From: Ruminococcus sp.
Lineage (GTDB): Bacteria; Bacillota; Clostridia; Oscillospirales; Ruminococcaceae
Reading direction: 5' to 3'
Assembly (NCBI GenBank): GCA_015066865.1
Contig: SVNQ01000010.1
Span: forward strand, 1-48,532
Length of the DNA: 48,532 bases
Notes under the pieces: generated by a model
What the model was told of the DNA's origin: nothing
Seen by the model: the letters and a program-made list of their open reading frames with translations, nothing else
Databases searched by the model: none
Position numbers and translations under genes: made by a program
Part shown: positions 20,707 to 29,313 of the stretch, in pieces
How positions within the stretch are numbered: position 1 is the stretch's first letter
How the letters are laid out: every line of letters starts with the position of its first letter

Positions 20707-21483
20707 TTATTTTACTATTCCCTGTTTCAGTGCATCGTATTCACGGCGCACTTCCTCACATTTTCCGCAGGTCATCTTCCCCTCCGGACACGGCCCTGCA
20801 CAGCAGCTCGGACCTGCCTTTGCAAAAATCGTGGGTGCCTGTTCGTAGCACAGGCGGAACATCTCCTTTGCAAGCGCACGGATCTCCCACTGCGCACGAT
20901 TGCAGCAGCGCATGCGGAAGAAATTGAGCAGGCTGCGTGCATTCATTGTCATGACCATTTTTGTTTCGCAGGCATTCGGCAGCACGAAGCGTGCATCCTC
21001 AATCGCCTTTTTCTCAGCCTTGGAGCGTGCTGCTTTCTCAGAAAGTCCATCTTTCAGGAAATCCTGATAATGCCGTTCCTCAAGCATATCTGCCAGACGG
21101 TTGTAGGTATCCACGGCATACTGCATGGCATCGGCATAGATCCTTGCAGTTTCGGAATCCGCTGCGATCTCAGGCGGTGTGATATATTCAAAATGCTCCT
21201 GCTTGACATATCTCTGGCTCTGCACCGAAAAGCTTGCGATCCTGTGGCGTGTGATCTGCGCCAGCAGCGCACGGGATACGCCTTCGATGCCGAAAGTAAA
21301 GCTGACATGTTCAATGGGGCTTTCATGCCCGTAGGATGCCAGCATTTTTACAAAATTCCCTGCATCCTCATCGCTCATGCCATCCATCAGATGCATGGCG
21401 TCCGTATCGGAGTAACAGAGCTTTGCGGCAGCCGCCACGGTCTTTTCCGGATTCGGTGTACAGGTAATCAAGGTAACGTGCAT
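20707..21483 (-). CDS. thyX: flavin-dependent thymidylate synthase
   Basis: 258 residues. The ThyX motif RHRxxSxxxxSxRY is present in TRHRIASFSVQSQRYV, and LLNFFRMRCCNRAQWEIRALA provides the second conserved block. It makes dTMP from dUMP using methylene-THF and FAD/NADPH, leaving THF. The C terminus has a Cys-rich CCAGPCPEGKMTCGKC segment (about 228-243) suggestive of a metal site, seen in some clostridial ThyX. First gene of the operon, with promoter at 21520-21548 and GGGGAGAAG ribosome site. Confidence 0.95.
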   Translation of the reverse strand: MHVTLITCTPNPEKTVAAAAKLCYSDTDAMHLMDGMSDEDAGNFVKMLASYGHESPIEHVSFTFGIEGVSRALLAQITRHRIASFSVQSQRYVKQEHFEYITPPEIAADSETARIYADAMQYAVDTYNRLADMLEERHYQDFLKDGLSEKAARSKAEKKAIEDARFVLPNACETKMVMTMNARSLLNFFRMRCCNRAQWEIRALAKEMFRLCYEQAPTIFAKAGPSCCAGPCPEGKMTCGKCEEVRREYDALKQGIVK

Positions 21484-21519
21484 GTTCTTCTCCCCATTCG
21501 TTTTGATGTATACTTAATT

Positions 21520-21548
21520 ATTATATCACATTTACCCCTTACCGTCAA
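21520..21548 (-). promoter_or_regulatory. promoter of the thyX-to-U32 operon
   Basis: Minus strand TTGACG (21543-21548), 17 bases, TATAAT (21520-21525), about 37 bases before the thyX start codon. Confidence 0.85.
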
Positions 21549-21587
21549 TCATTTTTAGAAAAATTAAAGGATTTCCAGTAAAAAAAG

Positions 21588-21627
21588 CATCCCCCGAACA
21601 GCGGGATCAACCGTTGTTCGGGGGATG
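21588..21627 (-). terminator. terminator of the azlC-to-DUF3267 series
   Basis: A perfect 13-bp G+C-rich stem (21588-21600 with 21615-21627) followed on the minus strand by GCTTTTTTTACTGG. It lies about 90 bases after the DUF3267 stop. A smaller CAGCGGG/CCCGCTG stem lies between, around 21656-21672. Confidence 0.85.
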
Positions 21628-21719
21628 TATGCGGAAATGCCAGAAATGCACCGTACTGCAGCGGGAACCCGCTGTTGCAGCCCTTTCGCATAACATCTCA
21701 CGCCTTTGCTTTCGTTTTC

Positions 21720-22289
21720 TCACTTATCTTCCGGCATATACCAAAATGTATGGATTCCGCTCATGAAAACCTTTGCACCCTTGGGCACCTGCGTCAGGCA
21801 GTTGAACACATTGTAATAATCGCCTGCCCCCATACAGATTGCAAGTGTACTCAAAGTACCGATCACCGGAATCTGCGGAAATATCATAAATACAATAAAC
21901 GGCAGAAAGCCAAACACCAGATTCGGCAGCATGGACATGAGCACAAACTGTGCCCGGCTCATATCCTCTGTGCCCGCTACAAACAGCATACCATCCTTGA
22001 GATTATGGTACATTTTGACTTCCTCCCTGAAACAGAGTGCGTGGAGAAATTCATGCGGCACCATTGTAGCGATGGATAACAGTGCCCCTATGGCACTCAA
22101 TTGCAGCGACCCTGCCCTGAAGGAAGCTGCCGCAACCAGACCAATCCACAGCACAATGGCTGCTGCATTCATGATGATGCCAAATGTCATCAAATCCTCA
22201 AATTCCTTGAACTGCACCGCACCTGTTTGCGTTCTCTGCGGCAGTGATTCGGGACTGCCATTATATTTTCCAGCATATTTAAATTTCAT
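21720..22289 (-). CDS. DUF3267 putative membrane metalloprotease
   Basis: 189 residues with four hydrophobic segments. HExxH is present as HEFLHAL (about 80-86), followed by a third conserved acidic site in CMGAGDYYNVFN near residue 155, as in site-2-protease-like DUF3267 proteins. It is probably an intramembrane or membrane-linked zinc peptidase; the substrate is unknown. The start overlaps the end of the GNAT gene by 11 bases. Confidence 0.82.
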   Translation of the reverse strand: MKFKYAGKYNGSPESLPQRTQTGAVQFKEFEDLMTFGIIMNAAAIVLWIGLVAAASFRAGSLQLSAIGALLSIATMVPHEFLHALCFREEVKMYHNLKDGMLFVAGTEDMSRAQFVLMSMLPNLVFGFLPFIVFMIFPQIPVIGTLSTLAICMGAGDYYNVFNCLTQVPKGAKVFMSGIHTFWYMPEDK

Positions 22290-22785
22290 CTTTATCCTCT
22301 TCTTGAAATCGTTTTTCCATCAAACACATATTGGAGATCGTTTGAAATCCTTGTTTTTTGTAAAAGCCCTCCGTGCGTTCTCCGCGCATCGTCAGGAGAA
22401 ACACTTTGTGAATCCCCTTTTCTTTGAGATGTTCCGTAAAATCTTCAAGAAGTCTGCTGCCGATGCCCTGACGCTGAAACGCATTTGCCACCCAGAATTC
22501 AATGATCTGGAACACCTCTCCGTCATAGTACTGCTCACCCCTGCCGAGGATCGCTGCAATGACTTTTCCGTCACGGATGACCGCTGCACCGTCAAACCGA
22601 GGGGTATTCTCAATATCACGAATACGTTCCAATGCCTGTTGATGCGTCCAGTTGTCATTCCACGGTTCGGCATTAAACACCTCGGCAAAGGACTGGGCAA
22701 GCATGGAATCCATGTCGGAGTTACCATCTGCACGCAGCAATTCAAGCCGTGAATCCTGCGGCATATTTCCATAACTGCGATTCAT
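22279..22785 (-). CDS. GNAT family N-acetyltransferase
   Basis: 168 residues from the ATG at 22785, which follows AGGAGG by 5 bases; a longer frame to 22860 lies inside pcrA and is not needed. The acetyl-CoA-binding motif A is FWVANAFQRQGIGSRLLEDF (about 98-117), with the end of the fold at FYKKQGFQTI. Substrate unknown. Its ribosome site overlaps the end of pcrA, so the two are probably co-translated. Confidence 0.85.
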   Translation of the reverse strand: MNRSYGNMPQDSRLELLRADGNSDMDSMLAQSFAEVFNAEPWNDNWTHQQALERIRDIENTPRFDGAAVIRDGKVIAAILGRGEQYYDGEVFQIIEFWVANAFQRQGIGSRLLEDFTEHLKEKGIHKVFLLTMRGERTEGFYKKQGFQTISNMCLMEKRFQEEDKDEI

Positions 22786-22795
22786 CCCATCCTCC

Positions 22796-25162
22796 TCAGA
22801 TCTTCTTGATCTTCTGGTACTTCGCCATAATCTTCTTCGTTCCCACCCTGTCAAAGGCAACCTCCATGAGGGAGTCGTTGCCCATCGGAGTTACGGAGAG
22901 AATCGTTCCCTCCCCGAACACGGAACTAAGTATACGCTCACCTACAAAATACTGCACGGACGGGGAAGCAGCACTTTCCTGTGCCTGCTGCCTTGCCCTT
23001 GCTGCATCCGCCTGTGCTTTTTTCAGATAGGAAAGCCCCGACGCTGCGGAAATTTCCGCTGGCATCTCACGCATGCTGCGCACGGTATGATCCTCAACGG
23101 CAAGCTGTGCTTCGGGAATCTCCCTGACAAAGCGTGACAGGGGATTCTGCTTGTAGCTGCCAAACAGCATGCGGTTCTGACACTGGATCAGGTACAGATT
23201 GCGCTTTGCTCTCGTGATCGCCACATACGCAAGGCGGCGTTCCTCCTCCATGTCCTCCTGACTGTCAAAACTGCGCTGAGACGGGAAAATTCCCTGCTCC
23301 ATGCCGATGGCAAATACCGTATCAAATTCCAGTCCCTTTGCCGAATGCATCGTCATCAGCGACACGCATTCCTCCGTATCCGCACGGTCGGCATCCGTGT
23401 AAAGTGCATTTTCCTCCAGAAAACCCTCCAATGACGGCTCTGCACTCTCCTTCATGTATTCCACAATATTGGAGCGCAGCTCCTCGACGTTTTCAAGACG
23501 CATCTCACCCTCATCGCCAAGTCCGATGAGCATCAGCTTGTAACCCGATCTGTCCAGAACCGCATCAAACAGCTCCTCCAGCGTTGCTGTTTCCGCAAGC
23601 TCCGACAGTTCCTCCATCATCCTCGCAAAGCTCAGAAGGGGGGCCGTTCGTCTGGAAAGTGCGGGGAAATCTCCGCAATTTTTCATGACTTCCAGCGGCG
23701 TCATATGAAGATCTCTTGCAATATTGAGGATCGTTGCAACTGTGGAATCACCAATACCTCGCTTGGGGGTATTGACAATGCGCTCAAAGCGCACGGTATC
23801 GTTGGGATTCTGCAAAACGCAGAGGTAGGATGTCACATCCTTGATTTCCTTTCTGTCCTGAAAGCGCACGCCGCCGTACACTCGATAGGGAATCTTATTG
23901 CGCATCAGCGCACGCTCAATGCTGTTTGAGAGCGCATTCATGCGGTAGAGTACGGCAAAATCCGTGTAGGATGCGCCGTTTTTCACGGCAGCTTCCACGG
24001 TATCCGCAATGAACTGTCCTTCATCCTTTTCCTGGCTGACTTTCAAAAGCGTTACCTTATCACCCTCGCCTGCGGCAGTCCAGAGCTTCTTTTCCTTGCG
24101 GCTTTTGTTGTTCTGAATCACGGCATTTGCCGCATCCAGAATATTCTGGGTACTGCGGTAATTTTCCTCCAGACGGATGGTCTTGCAGCCAGGGAATTGC
24201 TCCTCAAACTGCAATATGTTCTCGATCGTCGCCCCACGGAAACGATAGATACTCTGGTCATCGTCACCCACAACGCACAGGTTGTGGTGTTCGCCTGCAA
24301 GCAGACTCACAAGGCGGTACTGGGCGTAGTTCGTGTCCTGGTATTCATCCACCATGAGATAGCGGAACTTGCGGCGGTATTTTTCCAGCACATCGGGGCA
24401 TTCCTCAAACACACGCACGGTCAGGCAGATCAGATCGTCAAAATCCACTGCCTGTGCATCTTGCAGGCGGCTCTGGTATGCCTTGTAAAGCTTTGCGGTC
24501 ACGGCTTTCCAGTAATCATTGCCTGCATCAAGGGCAAATTCCGCAGGGGAGATCATCCTGTCCTTGGCATGGCTGATGGAAGAAAGCATACTTTTGGGCG
24601 GAAATTTCTTTTCGGAAACATCCAGCTCCTTCATGCACTGCTTCATCACACGCAGGCTGTCGTCGCTGTCATAGATGGTAAAGCTCTTTTCGTAGCCGAT
24701 GCGGTCAATGCATGTGCGCAGGATCCGCACGCATGCGGAATGGAAGGTGGATGCATGAATATCCATTGCAGCGTCACCGAGGGTATCGGCAAGACGGGAT
24801 TTGAGTTCCCCTGCCGCCTTATTCGTAAAGGTAATGGCAAGGATCTGCCACGGCTGAATGGGGCGGCTTGCGATCATATCCTGCAGCTCGCCCATGGAAA
24901 GCTCACCGCCGTCGATGTAATTCTGCAGTCGTGCAAGCTCCTGTGCTGTCGGAACGGGAGTGCATGTTTCTGCGGTATCGCCGAACAGCACCATATTGGC
25001 AATGCGATTGACGATCACGGTGGTCTTGCCGCTGCCTGCGCCTGCAAGCACCAGCACAGGTCCGTTAACAGTTGTAACAGCCTCCAGCTGCTGCGGATTC
25101 ATGCGTCGGAAGCACCGCTTCAAGGCGGCTTTTTTCATTGTGAGAAATTCGGTTTCAGTCAT
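22796..25162 (-). CDS. pcrA: UvrD/PcrA-type 3'-5' DNA helicase
   Basis: 788 residues with all superfamily 1 motifs in order: I LAGAGSGKTTVIVNRI (near 37), Ia ILAITFTNKAAGELKSR, II VDEYQDTNYAQ, III VVGDDDQSIYRFRGA, IV LEENYRSTQNIL, V MTMHSAKGLEFDTVF and VI RRLAYVAITRAKRNLYL. The C-terminal linker and Tudor-like tail are present. It acts in nucleotide excision repair and clearing of roadblocks. Between motifs I and Ia there are about 40 residues more than usual (see findings). Confidence 0.95.
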   Translation of the reverse strand: MTETEFLTMKKAALKRCFRRMNPQQLEAVTTVNGPVLVLAGAGSGKTTVIVNRIANMVLFGDTAETCTPVPTAQELARLQNYIDGGELSMGELQDMIASRPIQPWQILAITFTNKAAGELKSRLADTLGDAAMDIHASTFHSACVRILRTCIDRIGYEKSFTIYDSDDSLRVMKQCMKELDVSEKKFPPKSMLSSISHAKDRMISPAEFALDAGNDYWKAVTAKLYKAYQSRLQDAQAVDFDDLICLTVRVFEECPDVLEKYRRKFRYLMVDEYQDTNYAQYRLVSLLAGEHHNLCVVGDDDQSIYRFRGATIENILQFEEQFPGCKTIRLEENYRSTQNILDAANAVIQNNKSRKEKKLWTAAGEGDKVTLLKVSQEKDEGQFIADTVEAAVKNGASYTDFAVLYRMNALSNSIERALMRNKIPYRVYGGVRFQDRKEIKDVTSYLCVLQNPNDTVRFERIVNTPKRGIGDSTVATILNIARDLHMTPLEVMKNCGDFPALSRRTAPLLSFARMMEELSELAETATLEELFDAVLDRSGYKLMLIGLGDEGEMRLENVEELRSNIVEYMKESAEPSLEGFLEENALYTDADRADTEECVSLMTMHSAKGLEFDTVFAIGMEQGIFPSQRSFDSQEDMEEERRLAYVAITRAKRNLYLIQCQNRMLFGSYKQNPLSRFVREIPEAQLAVEDHTVRSMREMPAEISAASGLSYLKKAQADAARARQQAQESAASPSVQYFVGERILSSVFGEGTILSVTPMGNDSLMEVAFDRVGTKKIMAKYQKIKKI

Positions 25163-25192
25163 AGGCTTCTCCTTACGCAGGTTCTGCGTTGA

Positions 25193-26356
25193 TCAAAGTA
25201 CAAACTTTGGTTTTCCGTCAAAAATATGAACACGGGAAATATCCGCGGCTTTCTTGATCAGCTCCTCGGAGCTGTTCTGCACGGCAAAATCATATTCCTC
25301 CTGTGTGATCGGCACAGTCCAGAGGACATTGACCGCACTTCCGTCAAGGAATCTGGTACAGGAGGGGGATTCAACGCCCTGTACAAAACGGGGATTGACA
25401 AAGAGCATTGCCGCAAAACCGCCGATGCTGCGGAACGGAATGGTATGTCCATGTGCAAGGAATGTCAGCTGATCCCATGGGAAATTTGCAAAGGAACAAA
25501 GTGTTCCATACATGGGACGACACAGCGGTCTATGCCTTTCGACAGTCGCAAAGCCCAGCTCCATGCGCTTTACATCCCTCGGATCGCCATCGACATGGAA
25601 ATCCACCATGGGCATTGCCGCCGTGCTCACACCTGCCGTCACGCCGTAGATCACGCCGTCCCTTGAACCGGATACCACGACCTTCATGGGGAATGTCGGG
25701 TCGGACGGGCCTTGATTCTGTCTGAATGTGATGTCAAAATCATTCTCGTGCGTGCCGATGAATTTCAGGATCTCCTCACGCTGCGCCATCACCCAAACAC
25801 GCTCTCTGCCTTCGCCTTTGAAGAAATTCCAAAGCTTCTGCGCTGCTTCCACACGATCACGCAGATGCGGCAGTGCCTGTACCATCTCCCACGCAAAGGG
25901 ACCTGTGCCCTTGGCGTACTTTGCATAGCCGTGAAAATCCTTGTAGCCGCTCCATTCGGGAATGACGCAGAGGATCTCCTCACCGCTGAGAAGTGCCGCA
26001 CCCGTTCCCTCCTCAAACCATACGATGGAGAGGGATTTCTCATCCAGCTCCATGCCGCCGGGGGCATGCGCCACAAATTCCGCCGGCATCATCGGCGCTC
26101 TGCCGCCGGACATGCTGTCTACGTCAATTTTCTTCGGGGCAGGCTTTCGGTTGCAGATCCAGCAGGTTCTCATTTTCGCCTGCGGACTCAGAGGTTTGAA
26201 CCAGAGATAGAAATAGTAGCAGGTATCGGATTTTTCTACGAATGCCTCAACATCGCACACGAGAGAACGGCTTTTGAGAATGACCTCGTTTGTTCCCTCA
26301 CGCTCTGACTGCGGTTTCGGTTGTTCTTTTTTTCTGAATACATCAAAAATTCCCAT
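25193..26356 (-). CDS. SUFU-domain protein of unknown role
   Basis: 387 residues, soluble. The C-terminal half resembles the bacterial Suppressor-of-fused domain: QLTFLAHGHTIPFRS, a FAAMLFVNP strand, and VNVLWTVPITQEEYDFA near the end. The N-terminal half has a CWICNRKPAPK pair of cysteines (about 65-75) and is otherwise unfamiliar. Bacterial SUFU proteins are often immunity or regulatory partners, but no toxin gene is nearby. The start ATG follows AAAAAAGGAGAATT. It precedes pcrA by 30 bases in the same series. Confidence 0.7.
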   Translation of the reverse strand: MGIFDVFRKKEQPKPQSEREGTNEVILKSRSLVCDVEAFVEKSDTCYYFYLWFKPLSPQAKMRTCWICNRKPAPKKIDVDSMSGGRAPMMPAEFVAHAPGGMELDEKSLSIVWFEEGTGAALLSGEEILCVIPEWSGYKDFHGYAKYAKGTGPFAWEMVQALPHLRDRVEAAQKLWNFFKGEGRERVWVMAQREEILKFIGTHENDFDITFRQNQGPSDPTFPMKVVVSGSRDGVIYGVTAGVSTAAMPMVDFHVDGDPRDVKRMELGFATVERHRPLCRPMYGTLCSFANFPWDQLTFLAHGHTIPFRSIGGFAAMLFVNPRFVQGVESPSCTRFLDGSAVNVLWTVPITQEEYDFAVQNSSEELIKKAADISRVHIFDGKPKFVL

Positions 26357-26381
26357 AATAATTCTCCTTTTTTACGTATGA

Positions 26382-27044
26382 TTACAACAGCATAAATCCA
26401 ATGGTATTGATTGCGAAATTTGCGAACATGTGGACAAACCACGAAGCATAAATATTCCCCTGTTTTTCATTCAGAAGGTTGAAAATCAATCCTCCTGCCG
26501 TCAGTCCCGCCATGCACAGAAGGAACATGGGCAGACTGAACCAGCCGATCATCATTGCCACATGGTAGAGCGCAAACAGGACGGCACTGAATCCATGGGC
26601 GAATTTACGGGAATAGAGCGTCTTGAGGTTGGTGAATACAAAGCCACGGAAGAAAAATTCCTCCAGCAGGGAATTGGCAAAGGATATGTAAATTGCCACA
26701 AACAGGAAATTGTCCTTTGTCACTCCGACATTTTCCGTCAAAGAACCTGCAATATTGGAAAAATCAAACACATTTCTCACAAGAAAGTAGGCGCAGAGAA
26801 TCACCGCATACAGCCCGACACCCAACAGGATCGGACGGACAATGGCATTTTTCTGCACACGGAACAGCGCTCCAAATGCGATCTGCTTGTCCATGCAGCA
26901 CAGCACAAATGGACATGCCAGAAACAATACAAGCTTGATGGCGGATTTGATCGCATAGCCCGGCATGAGGACGCCGTCCACCCATGCCATAATGCCGCAG
27001 CAGACGAGCGCGGCGATGATAATGCAGACTATTGATTTTTTCAT
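26382..27044 (-). CDS. CPBP family intramembrane metalloprotease
   Basis: 220 residues from the ATG at 27044 (GGAGGTGTTCACT before it); a GTG three codons earlier is the alternative. About six membrane helices. The CPBP/Abi motifs are present: EEFFFRG (EExxxR) near 125, LYHVAMM, and HMFANFAIN near the C terminus. These Rce1-like proteases act in protein modification or self-immunity; substrate unknown. It lies between azlD and the SUFU gene. Confidence 0.87.
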   Translation of the reverse strand: MKKSIVCIIIAALVCCGIMAWVDGVLMPGYAIKSAIKLVLFLACPFVLCCMDKQIAFGALFRVQKNAIVRPILLGVGLYAVILCAYFLVRNVFDFSNIAGSLTENVGVTKDNFLFVAIYISFANSLLEEFFFRGFVFTNLKTLYSRKFAHGFSAVLFALYHVAMMIGWFSLPMFLLCMAGLTAGGLIFNLLNEKQGNIYASWFVHMFANFAINTIGFMLL

Positions 27045-27068
27045 AGTGAACACCTCCGCATGGGAATT

Positions 27069-27386
27069 TTATAGATACCCCATCACAACATCCGCAAGCA
27101 GTGCCGCAGCGGATGCGGCAAGTGCCACGACGATGAGGGGCTGTCGGAAATACGCCAGCACCACGGCAACTGCCGTGCCGATGACTGCGGTGATCATATC
27201 GCCCGTTGCGTAAAAAATGGACGGAATGGTCATGGCACTGAGTACAGCATAGGGGACATAGTACAGAAAGCTTTTGAAAAACTGCGATTTGATTTCCTTT
27301 CGGAACAGCGTGAACGGCAGCATGCGGATCAGATACGTCACGCCTGCCATCACGGCAATGTAGATGCCGATACTGAGTGTATTCAT
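27069..27386 (-). CDS. azlD: AzlD family branched-chain amino acid exporter subunit
   Basis: 105 residues, three to four membrane helices, starting at the ATG at 27386 that overlaps the azlC stop by 4 bases (ATGA) and follows AAAGGAGG. The motif TYLIRMLPFTLFRKEIKS is typical of AzlD. It partners AzlC in export of branched-chain amino acids or analogues. Confidence 0.88.
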   Translation of the reverse strand: MNTLSIGIYIAVMAGVTYLIRMLPFTLFRKEIKSQFFKSFLYYVPYAVLSAMTIPSIFYATGDMITAVIGTAVAVVLAYFRQPLIVVALAASAAALLADVVMGYL

Positions 27387-28084
27387 GCGTTCTCCTCCTT
27401 TACCGGAAACAGCCATGCGCCGAGTGCCGCTGCGGCAACCGCACAGATGATGACTGCAAAGCCGCTTGTAACAAAGGGCAGCAGGAATTTGAAAATCAGG
27501 CTGCAGATCGCTGCAAATGCCACAACCACAAGCACGCCCTTGCTCTTTCTGGCAGGTGGAATGATGATGGCGAGGAACATGCCGTAAAGGGCAAGTCCCA
27601 TGGCATCGGTCACGGAAGGCGGCAGGATCTCGCCTGCCGATGCGCCTAAGAAAGTGCCGCTTGTCCAGCCGAGGAATGCAATGAGGATCATGCCATACAT
27701 GTATTTCGCTGTGATTTTTCCCTCCTGTGAAGAAGCCACAGCAAAGATCTCATCGGTGATGCCGAATGAAGTGATCAGACGGCGTGGAGTATTGAACGTG
27801 CTGTCGAGCTTCTGGGAAAGTGAAATTCCCATCAGCCCATAACGCATATTGATGATCAGCTGTGTCAGCGCCATTTCCAGATAGCCGCTTATGGCGGCAT
27901 TCCCCTCTGCCATGATATTCAGACCGGCAAGCTGTCCGGCGGAGGTCAGATTCGTCATAGATATAATCGTGGCGACAAGTGCGCCGAAATGCTTTGCGGC
28001 AAGTATGCCGAAGCCAAATGATACGGACAGATACCCCAGTGCGATCGGGATGCCGTGCCGCATGCCTTTCAGAAAAGCGGACAT
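27383..28084 (-). CDS. azlC: AzlC family branched-chain amino acid exporter subunit
   Basis: 233 residues with multiple membrane helices and the AzlC N terminus (GMRHGIPIALGYLSVSFGFG), then the conserved TNLTSAGQLAG segment and RYGLMGISLSQKLD. It forms the larger half of the AzlCD exporter. First gene of a seven-gene minus-strand series, with a promoter at 28121-28149. Confidence 0.9.
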   Translation of the reverse strand: MSAFLKGMRHGIPIALGYLSVSFGFGILAAKHFGALVATIISMTNLTSAGQLAGLNIMAEGNAAISGYLEMALTQLIINMRYGLMGISLSQKLDSTFNTPRRLITSFGITDEIFAVASSQEGKITAKYMYGMILIAFLGWTSGTFLGASAGEILPPSVTDAMGLALYGMFLAIIIPPARKSKGVLVVVAFAAICSLIFKFLLPFVTSGFAVIICAVAAAALGAWLFPVKEENA

Positions 28085-28120
28085 GTTTTATATTTCCTTT
28101 CATTTTCGTGATACTTCTAT

Positions 28121-28149
28121 ATTATAGCATATATTTCATCGTACTGCAA
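28121..28149 (-). promoter_or_regulatory. promoter upstream of azlC
   Basis: Minus strand TTGCAG (28144-28149), 17 bases, TATAAT (28121-28126), about 37 bases before the start codon. Confidence 0.8.
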
Positions 28150-28169
28150 GAGGAAACAGGTATAAAAAA

Positions 28170-28193
28170 CTCGCAGCGCCATGGCGCTGCGAG
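28170..28193 (-). terminator. terminator of the C39-like peptidase gene
   Basis: A perfect 10-bp stem with a CATG loop, followed on the minus strand by TTTTTTATA, 9 bases after the stop codon. Confidence 0.88.
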
Positions 28194-28202
28194 GCATAGA
28201 AC

Positions 28203-29090
28203 TTATTCATCCACTACAACAACAGCATACTGTCCCATCGAATTGAAACGCTTTTCCACCAGATCTCTTTTGTAAGAAACCAACCCCTTATTGCCATACG
28301 GATCATTGAGGTAATAGTACTTGCTGTCGTAGCCCACAAGCACCAGACAATGCTCATTCGCCTGCCAGCCATACCACTCATCCGTGGGATTGCCGTCCTC
28401 ATCGTACAGATACCAGCCAATGTTGGAGTAATGGTCAAGCATATTGATGGTTGCCCAGACAAGCACGGGCATATTTCTCGGCAGGTATGTTTCCGCAAGT
28501 GTCTGCAGCTCCGTTCCTGTCACATCCTTGGCAACCTTTCCCTCGGGGAGAAGCTTGTTCATCATGTCCACGATCACGGGCGAAAAACAGCCAAAACTGG
28601 TCTCATCCCACGGACTGCCGATGAACGCCTGTTCGGGATGTGGTGCATGGCTTCTGCCGTTCTTGGTTTTTGGGTACACGCTGTTTGTGTTTTCTACAAT
28701 ATCATCCACCGAAACCTCTGCACCATAGTACTCCAGTACCATTTTTGCGCTGACCAGCTCACAGCCCGTAGGAAGAAGCCCCTTCTGGGAAATATACGGT
28801 ACATCAAGCTTAATCGCATCCGGAATTTCAATGGGTTCTGTCGTGGGTGGCTCTGTGGGGGCTTCCGTAGGGGGAAGCGTGGGCGCTTCGGTAGGAGGCT
28901 CGGTTACCGGTGGTTCGGTGATGACGGGAATCGTCTGCGATTCGGTTGTCTGTGGATTTTCAAGGGAAGTCTGTTCCGTTCCCGATCTCTGCACGATCTT
29001 CACTACGGCGAAAATCAGCAGCCCCACAAGTGCAAGAATCGCTGCAGCGGATAATACCCTGCCATAGTGGATATGTCTTTGCGGACGCAT
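28203..29090 (-). CDS. secreted or anchored C39-like cysteine peptidase
   Basis: 295 residues. An N-terminal membrane helix (about 13-31) is followed by a linker of repeated Pro-Thr-Glu units (about 45-90), then a papain-like C39_2 domain starting LDVPYISQKGLLPTGCELVSA, where the cysteine is the likely nucleophile. The histidine lies in NEHCLVLVGYD and the acidic partner in YLNDPYGN. Such proteins are exported; target unknown. It has its own promoter (29123-29151) and terminator. Confidence 0.87.
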   Translation of the reverse strand: MRPQRHIHYGRVLSAAAILALVGLLIFAVVKIVQRSGTEQTSLENPQTTESQTIPVITEPPVTEPPTEAPTLPPTEAPTEPPTTEPIEIPDAIKLDVPYISQKGLLPTGCELVSAKMVLEYYGAEVSVDDIVENTNSVYPKTKNGRSHAPHPEQAFIGSPWDETSFGCFSPVIVDMMNKLLPEGKVAKDVTGTELQTLAETYLPRNMPVLVWATINMLDHYSNIGWYLYDEDGNPTDEWYGWQANEHCLVLVGYDSKYYYLNDPYGNKGLVSYKRDLVEKRFNSMGQYAVVVVDE

Positions 29091-29122
29091 GTTCGTTCTC
29101 TCCTTTTTTACTTTGTATTGTA

Positions 29123-29151
29123 ATCATACTACAAAACAAAAAAAATGTCAA
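29123..29151 (-). promoter_or_regulatory. promoter of the C39-like peptidase gene
   Basis: Minus strand TTGACA (29146-29151), 17 T-rich bases, TATGAT (29123-29128), about 33 bases before the start codon. Confidence 0.8.
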
Positions 29152-29199
29152 TCTTATGGTAGAAATTTGTACACTGCACTAATTTCTTTCATTCCTTTC

Positions 29200-29238
29200 A
29201 AACTTGTTGTGTGAATCATTCCACAACAAGTTTTTTTT
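29200..29238 (+). terminator. orphan plus-strand terminator upstream of polA
   Basis: A perfect 12-bp stem (29200-29211 with 29222-29233), a 10-base loop and a run of eight T on the plus strand (29231-29238). No plus-strand gene precedes it, so it may insulate polA or end a short unannotated RNA. Confidence 0.65.
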
Positions 29239-29267
29239 GCAAAACACTGGAAATCCTTTTGTAAATG

Positions 29268-29276
29268 TGGTATAAT
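29268..29276 (+). promoter_or_regulatory. extended -10 promoter of polA-rimI-tsaD
   Basis: TGGTATAAT, an extended -10 element, about 38 bases before the polA start. The -35 region (CTGGAA at 29247-29252) is weak, as is usual for extended -10 promoters. Confidence 0.6.
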
Positions 29277-29313
29277 GTAAAATGAGAGATTATGAGATAA
29301 CGGAGGTATCCCC

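Noticed and set aside
28830..28960. Tandem repeats as a possible CRISPR or satellite array
   Set aside because: They are in-frame Pro-Thr-Glu codons in the linker of the C39-like peptidase, not a spaced repeat array.
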